Shown here in pieces: positions 54,440 to 61,008 of a stretch of 64,000 bases of DNA. Where the stretch lies: the NCBI RefSeq assembly GCF_017303055.1, contig NZ_JAEKJT010000001.1, forward strand, positions 310,001 to 374,000, in the 5' to 3' direction. Each line of letters starts with the position of its first letter. The first letter of the stretch is position 1. The position numbers were made by a program, and so were the translations under genes. Source of the stretch: Halomonas litopenaei (GTDB lineage Bacteria; Pseudomonadota; Gammaproteobacteria; Pseudomonadales; Halomonadaceae). The notes beneath the pieces are model-generated. The model saw only the letters and a program-made list of their open reading frames with translations, searched no databases and was not told where the DNA came from.

Positions 54440-55134
54440 CCCAGCTGCCTCCTGGTGGACTCGCCGATCAGGTGGGCGAGGGCGTTGATCAGCCCTACCA
54501 GGGCCAACAGCACGATGCCCAGACCCAGCGCCAGGGGCAGGTTGCCCTTGCTGGTCTCGAGCACGATGGCGGTGGTCATCACCCGGGTGACGCCGTCGAT
54601 GTTGCCGCCGACGATCATCACGGCGCCCACCTCGGCGCTGGCTCGTCCAAAGCCCGCCAGCATGACCGTAATCAACGCGAGACGGGCGTCCCACAGCAGC
54701 GTCGGGATACGGCGTACACGGGAAATCCCCATGGATGCCAGCTGCTCGGCGTATTCGCCATGCAGCTCCTCGACCTTCTGCCGGGTCAGCGAGGCCAGAA
54801 TCGGCAGGACCAGAATGACCTGTGCCACTACCATGGCGGTGGGGGTAAACAGCAGGCCCAGGGAGCCAAGGGGCCCAGCCCGGGACAGCAGCAGATAGAC
54901 GCTGAGGCCCGCCACCACCGGTGGCAGGCCCATCAGCGCGTTAAGGGCGATGATCAGCGGGGCTCGACCGGGGAAACGGTACAGTGCCAGCGCCGCGCCA
55001 AGGGGCAACGCCAGCGCGGCAGCGATGGCGACCGCCGTCAGCGAGATGCGCAGGGACAGGCTGACGATGGCCAGCAGGTCGGGATCCAGTCCAACAATCA
55101 GGTCCAGGGCGGTGGCAAAGGCGGAGTCGGTCAT
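54436..55134 (-). CDS. tupB: Tungstate ABC transporter permease TupB
   Basis: The protein has 232 residues with about five membrane helices. The EAA-like loop includes YAEQLASMGISRVRRIPTLL (about 127-146), followed by LAGFGRASAEVGAVMIVGGN, typical of TupB-type permeases. The start at 55134 is preceded by a GTG at 55137, so either could be used. It heads the tupBCA operon and is divergent from the HTH-PBP regulator. Confidence 0.88.
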   Translation of the reverse strand: MTDSAFATALDLIVGLDPDLLAIVSLSLRISLTAVAIAAALALPLGAALALYRFPGRAPLIIALNALMGLPPVVAGLSVYLLLSRAGPLGSLGLLFTPTAMVVAQVILVLPILASLTRQKVEELHGEYAEQLASMGISRVRRIPTLLWDARLALITVMLAGFGRASAEVGAVMIVGGNIDGVTRVMTTAIVLETSKGNLPLALGLGIVLLALVGLINALAHLIGESTRRQLG

Positions 55135-55370
55135 CACGGCTCGGGTCAGGTAGGGTCAGAACGGCGCCGCGGTCGCGGGATGCCCTTGATATACCAGCAT
55201 AATGTGATGAAACGTCGGCATGCGCATCCGTGCACTGAAATTTATGCAGCCTGAAACATCTTCGTGCATAGTTACTGGCTACATCTTTCGGCTAGTGGCT
55301 CGTTCTGAATCAGTGAACCAGCGCTTCGAGACAGACGACCAGCCCAGTAGAGCAAAAGGGAGGCAGGACC

Positions 55371-56261
55371 ATGGATGACGCAGCGTTCCCGACCTATCTG
55401 ACCACCTCGGAAGTGGCGGATTATCTGCGCCTGAAACCGCGCAAGGTGTATGACCTGGTGCGCCAGGGGCAGATTCCGTGCAGCCGGGCCACCGGCAAGC
55501 TGCTGTTCCCGCGGCAGGCGGTGGATCTGTGGGTCATGAATCACCTGGAGGGGGATCAGGCGGCCAGCGTGGGACCTCAGGAAGTCCTCGGTGGCAGTCA
55601 GGATCCGCTGCTCGACTGGGCCATGCGCGAGAGCGGCTGTGGCCTGGCCAGCCTGTGCCAGGGCAGCGGTGACGGCATCCAGCGACTGCTGGCCGGCAAG
55701 GCGAGCGTGGTCGGCGCGCACCTGCTGGATGCCGATGGCGGCTATAACAATCCTGCGCAGCTGGGACTGGGAGGCATGCGTGACCTGGTCGTTGTCCACT
55801 GGGCACGTCGCCAGCAGGGGTTGATGCTGGCGGCGGACAATCCGCTGGGTATCTCGGGACTTGGTGACCTGACCCGGGGCGACGTCCGGGTGGCACGTCG
55901 ACCGCAGGGCGCAGGGGCCCATCGCCTGCTGCAAGGACTGCTGGATCGGCAGGGTATCTCGATGGACGCCCTTGGCCTGCTGGAGCAACCCGCCATGAGC
56001 GAGGATGATCTTGCCCTGTCGATTGCCCAGGGCAGGGCAGACGCGGGCCTTGGTGTCGAAGCGGCGGCGCGACGTCAGGGACTCGCCTTCCTGCCGCTGC
56101 AGCAGGAGTCCTTTGATCTGCTGCTGCGCCGCAGGAGTTACTTCGAGCCGCCGTTGCAACGGCTGCTGGCGTTCGCACGGCAACCCCGCCTGCGTGAGCA
56201 GGCCGAACAGTTCGGCGGTTACGACGTCTCTGACCTGGGAGCCGTTCGCTTCAACGCCTGA
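55371..56261 (+). CDS. HTH regulator with periplasmic-binding-protein-like sensor domain
   Basis: The protein has 296 residues. An excisionase-type HTH is at 9-58 (YLTTSEVADYLRLKPRKVYD, VRQGQIPCSRATGKLLFPRQ). A PBP-like domain follows at about 80-285 with GGSQDPLLDWAMRESGCGL, GSGDGIQRLLAGKASVVGAH, HWARRQQGLMLAADNPLG and GLGVEAAARRQGLAFLPL. Such fusions bind an oxyanion such as molybdate or tungstate in the cytosol. Divergence from tupBCA across 236 bp makes it the likely tungstate-responsive regulator. GGAGGCAGG is upstream of the ATG. Confidence 0.87.
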   Translation: MDDAAFPTYLTTSEVADYLRLKPRKVYDLVRQGQIPCSRATGKLLFPRQAVDLWVMNHLEGDQAASVGPQEVLGGSQDPLLDWAMRESGCGLASLCQGSGDGIQRLLAGKASVVGAHLLDADGGYNNPAQLGLGGMRDLVVVHWARRQQGLMLAADNPLGISGLGDLTRGDVRVARRPQGAGAHRLLQGLLDRQGISMDALGLLEQPAMSEDDLALSIAQGRADAGLGVEAAARRQGLAFLPLQQESFDLLLRRRSYFEPPLQRLLAFARQPRLREQAEQFGGYDVSDLGAVRFNA

Positions 56262-56309
56262 TAGCGGTGTGACGCCGTCCCGCGAGTGCAGGGCAGGCTA
56301 AAGCGTGGC

Positions 56310-56846
56310 TCAAGGCTGTCGGTCCGTTGTGCGATGAATGATCTGTGGTACCAGCCGCTCCGAGAACCCCGCGGCAAAGGACCAGAAGATCAGTTTGGCG
56401 ACGTCCTCTCCCTGGGCGGGATAGGTTCGCGAGAGAAAGTGAAGAATGTCATCCGTGGTAGGCGGTTCGGGGAAGGCGGCGATGTGATAGCTGGGGAACA
56501 GGTGCCCTTCGATCAGGCCGGCCAGGGTAAGCGCGTAGAACACCAGCGCAAAGGTGCCTCCGTAGATGGGCACCACCAGCACGGTCGCCCAGGACTGGGT
56601 GAGCAGTCGCAGTTCGGTCGACGAGATGTGCTTCAAGCGTTGCTGAATACTGACAAAGCCTCCGACGATGCCGCATTCGAACACCAGCCAGGAAATCATC
56701 AGGCGCTGCTGAAACCACAGCGTTGCCGCGAACAGGGCAGCCGTGGCCAGCAGGCTGATAATGATGAACACCAGCAGTCGTCTCGACACCACCAGCAGCA
56801 TCTTGGTGCGATTGTCGTACACGTGCCGAACCCCGCAATGTGGCAT
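56310..56846 (-). CDS. Membrane protein of unknown function
   Basis: The protein has 178 residues. Hydrophobic segments at about 24-45 (LLVFIIISLLATAALFAATL), 52-68 (WLVFECGIVGGFVSIQQ), 89-113 (VLVVPIYGGTFALVFYALTL) and 151-163. The Q-R-L-K-H-I-S-S-T-E region between helices and the C-terminal FAAGFSERLVPQI are distinctive, but I know no family. It may be an exotic single gene between the tungstate locus and the type I secretion locus; the strand matches the secretion genes, but it is 128 bp downstream of them. Confidence 0.65.
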   Translation of the reverse strand: MPHCGVRHVYDNRTKMLLVVSRRLLVFIIISLLATAALFAATLWFQQRLMISWLVFECGIVGGFVSIQQRLKHISSTELRLLTQSWATVLVVPIYGGTFALVFYALTLAGLIEGHLFPSYHIAAFPEPPTTDDILHFLSRTYPAQGEDVAKLIFWSFAAGFSERLVPQIIHRTTDRQP

Positions 56847-56875
56847 CGCCGTACCAGCGTCTCTACCTCACTATA

Positions 56876-56912
56876 GACCCAGGACAGACCCAGGACAGAC
56901 GCAGAACAGACG
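56876..56912. repeat. 11-bp tandem repeat downstream of hlyD-like gene
   Basis: GACCCAGGACA occurs twice and a variant GACGCAGAACA a third time, end to end, in the 128-bp gap between the membrane protein and the secretion adaptor. Confidence 0.75.
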
Positions 56913-56974
56913 CTGGCTACGGCGGCAGGGGGTGTAGGCTGAACCGCTTCCCATTCGGCGCAGGATCGTCGTCT

Positions 56975-58291
56975 TTACTCCTCGCGCATGGCTCTTGCCA
57001 GCATGTCGGTGACCGGTTTGGCCACGTAGCTGGCGAAGCTGCGCTCGCTGGTGCGGATCATCACCTCCGCTGGCATGCCGGCCATCAGGCGCATGTTGTC
57101 GGTCATGTTGGCCTCGCCCTGTTGCGTGACCTGGATGCGCACCTTGTAGTAGCGCTCTCGGGTGGCTTCGTCCTCGAAACTGTTGGCGCTGACGTGGACC
57201 ACCTCGCCATCGATGACGTTGGACAGGCGCTGGTTGAAGGCGCTGAAGCGAATCTCCGCCGGCTGTCCCAGGTAAAGATGGTCCACGTCGTGGTTGGCTA
57301 CCCTGGCCTCGACGATAAAACCATCGCCCATTGGCACCAGATCCATCAGCGGATCGCCTCCGCGGATGACCGCTCCCAGGGTATGGACCTTCAGTCCCAC
57401 CACGGTGCCGGCCACCGGCGCGGTAATGGCCGTGCGTCGCAGGGTATCGGTCAGGGCTACCAGGCGCTCCTCCGCATCGGCCACTTCCGACTGCACCTGA
57501 CGCAGGGCCTCGCCGACCTGTTGCTGGAATTCCTGCAGGCGAATCTGCTTGTTCAACACGTTCTCGCTGATCTGCGCGCGCAGTCGGGCTACCTCGGCCA
57601 GATGACGCGCATTGTCGCTCTGGTACTCGAGGCTCTCCCTCTCCATTTCGCGCATCCGCTGACTGCTGATCAGTCCATCCCGGAACAGCTTGCGGTGATT
57701 GGCCACCTCACCATTGAGCGAGTCGATCCTTCGCTGAGTGATCTGGCGGGTGGCCTCGAGCCCGGTGATCTGCTCGTCCAGCTGCAGAATCTGCTGATCA
57801 AGTGCCGCCAGGGTGCCGTCCAGAGACTCTCGACGGACCTCGAACAGGCGCTGCTGAACCCCCAGCACCGCCTGGACGCGGCCATTGTCGGACTGACGCA
57901 GAGCGTCGGGAAACACCAGCTGGTCCGCTCCTGCCTGCTCGGCCAGTAGCCGTACCTCGCTGGCCCTGGCGATCAGATAGTCCGCCTCGACGATACGGCT
58001 CTGGGCCCTGGCTTGGGTGTCATCCAGCGTGATCAGCACGTCGCCGGCATCGACCTGACTGCCGTCTTCCACATGGATACGCTCGACGATACCGCCCTCC
58101 AGGTGTTGCACCGTCTTGGTGAAGCTTTCCACCGAGACGGAGCCGGGGGCAACAACGGAAACCGCCAGACTGGCCATCACCGACCAGCTGCCGAAGCCGC
58201 CCAGCGCCACCAGCAGGATGAGCAGCCCAAGGCGGCGGTAACGTTGATCTTGCAACGGCAATTCTTGTTGAGGGGCACCTGCGGGATTCAT
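56975..58291 (-). CDS. HlyD-family type I secretion membrane fusion protein
   Basis: The protein has 438 residues. A single N-terminal membrane helix (about 21-40, LGLLILLVALGGFGSWSVMA) precedes the periplasmic part. This begins with the lipoyl-like half VVAPGSVSVESFTKTVQHLEGG, has a long alpha-hairpin at about 95-280 with coiled-coil heptads, and a C-terminal beta domain with APVAGTVVGLKVHTLGAVIR and MPAEVMIRTSERSFASYVAKP. It links the ABC ATPase to an outer-membrane TolC-type channel. The ATPase stop is 2 bp upstream of this start codon, so they form an operon. No TolC gene is in the window. Confidence 0.92.
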   Translation of the reverse strand: MNPAGAPQQELPLQDQRYRRLGLLILLVALGGFGSWSVMASLAVSVVAPGSVSVESFTKTVQHLEGGIVERIHVEDGSQVDAGDVLITLDDTQARAQSRIVEADYLIARASEVRLLAEQAGADQLVFPDALRQSDNGRVQAVLGVQQRLFEVRRESLDGTLAALDQQILQLDEQITGLEATRQITQRRIDSLNGEVANHRKLFRDGLISSQRMREMERESLEYQSDNARHLAEVARLRAQISENVLNKQIRLQEFQQQVGEALRQVQSEVADAEERLVALTDTLRRTAITAPVAGTVVGLKVHTLGAVIRGGDPLMDLVPMGDGFIVEARVANHDVDHLYLGQPAEIRFSAFNQRLSNVIDGEVVHVSANSFEDEATRERYYKVRIQVTQQGEANMTDNMRLMAGMPAEVMIRTSERSFASYVAKPVTDMLARAMREE

Positions 58292-58293
58292 GA

Positions 58294-60099
58294 TCAGGTC
58301 TCCTTGCTGTCGGGACGGACAGTGGACGCCGTGGATACCGGCGACGCCGATTCAGCGGGCACGGCCGCGCTTCTGCCACGTGCGCTGGGGCGCAGGGTGG
58401 TGACGGGGGAGACCCGTCTTGCCCCCGCCGCCACGGCGGAGACCGGCTCTCGGCGCCCCGGTGGCGTGAGCGATGCCACGCGTCCCTCCTTGAGCACGAG
58501 AATGCGGTCCACATTGGCCAGCAGGCGCTGACGATGGGTGATGATCAGTGCAGTGGTGCCCTGCTGGCGCAATTCGATCAGGCATTGGGCCAGGGCCGCT
58601 TCGCCGGCATCGTCCAGGTTGGCATCGGGTTCATCCAGCACGATCAGGGCAGGGTTGCCGTACAGCGCTCGGGCCAGGCCGATACGCTGGCGCTGACCAG
58701 CGGACAGCGCGCTGCCGCCGTGATCCAGCCAGGTGTCATAGCCGTCCGGAAGCTTGAGCACCAGTTCGTGCACACCGGCGCGGCGGGCGGCCCGCACCAC
58801 CTGTTCCGGGTCCACGTCCTGAAAGCGCGCAATGTTCTCGGCGACGCTGCCATCAAACAGCTCGATGTCCTGGGGCAGGTAGCCCAGATGCGGCCCCAGC
58901 GCCGTGCGTTCCCATTTATTGATGTCGGCGCCGTCCAGGCGCACGCAGCCCAGCTGGGTGGGCCACAACCCGAGCACCACCCGAGCCAGCGTGGACTTGC
59001 CTGCCGCGCTGGGCCCCACCACCGCAATGTGTTCGCCCTTGGCCATGCGCAGGTCGATATTGGTGATGGTGGGCAGCTTGACGCCGGGAGGCGCTGCGCT
59101 GACGTCGTCCAGCGTCAGCTGTCCTCGCGGGCTTGGCAGCGGCATCGCCGGCGGTTCGGCAGGAACCTCGTCCAGCAGGGCTTCCAGCCGCCCCTTGGCG
59201 GTACGCGCGCCAGAGAATCCCTTCCAGCCATTGATCATCTGGTCGATAGGGGCCAGCGCCCGGCCCATGAGAATGGAGCCGGCGATCATCATGCCCGGGG
59301 TCAACTCACCGCGCAGAACCAGAAAGGCACCGACTCCAAGAATCAAGGACTGAAACATCAGCCGCAGCACCTTGGAGGTGTTGGTCAGCAGGCCTGAGCG
59401 GTCGCTGGCCATGGACTGCAGCACCAGGTATTCGCGATGACGTGCTGCCCAACGCCCCTGGATGCCTGGCAGCATGCCCATGGCATGCAGTACCTCGGCA
59501 TTGCGCAGGTTGCTGTTGGCCAGATCCTGTGACTGCACGTGGCGACCGTTGGCCTCTGTCAGCAGCGGTTTGGTCAGTCGTTCATTGATCACGGCAATGG
59601 TCGCGAGGATGATCCCGGCCACCAGAGCGAACAGCCCAAACCAGGGATGGAAGAGGGCCAGCACGCCGATGTAGATCGGCACCCAGGGAGCGTCGAAGAA
59701 GGCAAACAACCCGTTGCCCGACAGGAACTGGCGCAGGCTGGTCAGGTCGTTGAGCGGCTGGGCGGAGGGTTTGCCGGGGCTCGCCAGGCTGCGCTTGAAC
59801 ATGGCGGCGTAGAGGCGTGGGCTGATCAAGGTGTCCAGTCGGTTACCCACCCTGACCAGGATTCTCGAGCGCATCAGCTCAAGTCCCCCCATCACCATAA
59901 AGAGAAACACCACCACCAGTGTCATCATCCACAGAGTTTCCTGGCTGCGGGTGGTCAGCACGCGGTCGTAGACCTGCAGCATATATAGCGGTGGTACCAA
60001 CATCAGCAGGTTGATAAACATGCTGAACAGCGCCACATAGCCGAAGCTTCTTCGACAGAAGGCGAGGACCTTACGCAGGTCATTCTTCTCTGCAGCCAT
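58294..60099 (-). CDS. Type I secretion ABC permease/ATPase (PrtD/LapB-related)
   Basis: The protein has 601 residues from the ATG at 60099, with AGGGGG 7 nt upstream; 60117 is an alternative. The N-terminal membrane domain has about six helices (FGYVALFSMFINLLMLVPPL, LFAFFDAPWVPIYIGVLAL). The ABC domain has Walker A GPSAAGKST (about 368), signature LSAGQRQRIGLARAL (about 475) and Walker B LIVLDEPDANLDD (about 497). No N-terminal C39 peptidase domain, as in PrtD-type exporters. The Ser/Pro/Ala-rich C-terminal extension is unusual. It probably exports the giant protein encoded divergently at 61009. Confidence 0.9.
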   Translation of the reverse strand: MAAEKNDLRKVLAFCRRSFGYVALFSMFINLLMLVPPLYMLQVYDRVLTTRSQETLWMMTLVVVFLFMVMGGLELMRSRILVRVGNRLDTLISPRLYAAMFKRSLASPGKPSAQPLNDLTSLRQFLSGNGLFAFFDAPWVPIYIGVLALFHPWFGLFALVAGIILATIAVINERLTKPLLTEANGRHVQSQDLANSNLRNAEVLHAMGMLPGIQGRWAARHREYLVLQSMASDRSGLLTNTSKVLRLMFQSLILGVGAFLVLRGELTPGMMIAGSILMGRALAPIDQMINGWKGFSGARTAKGRLEALLDEVPAEPPAMPLPSPRGQLTLDDVSAAPPGVKLPTITNIDLRMAKGEHIAVVGPSAAGKSTLARVVLGLWPTQLGCVRLDGADINKWERTALGPHLGYLPQDIELFDGSVAENIARFQDVDPEQVVRAARRAGVHELVLKLPDGYDTWLDHGGSALSAGQRQRIGLARALYGNPALIVLDEPDANLDDAGEAALAQCLIELRQQGTTALIITHRQRLLANVDRILVLKEGRVASLTPPGRREPVSAVAAGARRVSPVTTLRPSARGRSAAVPAESASPVSTASTVRPDSKET

Positions 60100-61008
60100 G
60101 ATGGTTCCCCCTGACATCACCCCTCTTGTGGTGATGGTGTTGTTGTCGTTATCCGTGGTTTTCTTTTTTTTGTGATGTGTGGCGCATCTTCGATCTATTG
60201 ATGTTCTCTTGAGTGTTCTCCTGAAGACCCTCGGAAGTGTTCCGAGATATTGGTTCGTCCGGGTGATGTGATGATGGTGAAAAAGAGCCATGAAACGGAA
60301 ATGGGTCTCGATGGGATAGTAGCGAAAATATGGCCAACCACAATAGCGATGAAGGCAATGAGGCCAATGTTTTCTTCGACTTTTGCAGAGAGGAAAGAAT
60401 GCGATGGTATCCCTGAATAAAGGGTGTTGGAGAAAAGTGGAGGTTAGTCTGCTTTTTTACACTTTAAGTCTCATCGTTGGGTTGGTTACTGCTGGTGCTG
60501 TCAGTGCTATTTAACTGAATTTTTTAAAATATGAAGTCTAGTATTTTTAGTTTAGATAACTAAAAAAGTCAATTTTTACAATGGCTTGAACGTTACATAT
60601 CTTCCTTTATTGAAGGCTAAGTGGCGTTAGCGTTAGCGCTGTCAAAAAAATCTTGCTGTATGTCGATGGGGTTATAGAATCAGTGAAGGTGGGCTACATC
60701 TTATGAGTTTTGCTGTTTCGAGCACGGTGGCTAGTGGAGCATAGAGGCTAGTGGAGCTTGGCTAGTGGAACAGAGTGGCGAGTGACAGCTTTTCTCCATG
60801 GGGTGGGTTCCAAGGGTGTGGTCGGCAAGGGTAAGACCGGAAGAGCATCAGAAAGAGGAAAGGATGTTTTCGCGAATCGCGGAAACATTCGTTACCTCAG
60901 TAATGCAAGGGTAGTCGTAAATAAGACCAAGCTTTGGCAGTGGATGCCGACAATAAAATGTGGTTCGTCAAGGACTGATCATCCGATATCATTGTCAGGG
61001 GATAGCTC
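60100..61008. other. Long AT-rich divergent region between secretion genes and the adhesin gene
   Basis: 909 bp with no convincing gene. The middle (about 60420-60720) is strongly AT-rich. It includes GGCTAGTGGA three times (60729-60738, 60746-60755, 60760-60769) and a hairpin at 60865-60887. Open frames here lack ribosome sites. The region must carry two promoters and looks suited for complex regulation. Confidence 0.6.
60865..60887 (+). other. Hairpin in the adhesin leader
   Basis: TGTTTTCGCG / CGCGGAAACA, a 10-bp stem (one G-T pair) with an AAT loop, 122 bp before the adhesin start. No T run follows, so it is probably a structural element rather than a terminator. Confidence 0.45.

Noticed and set aside
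60865..60887. Hairpin as a c-di-GMP riboswitch or intrinsic terminator
   Set aside because: No GEMM-type consensus was found around it and no T run follows.
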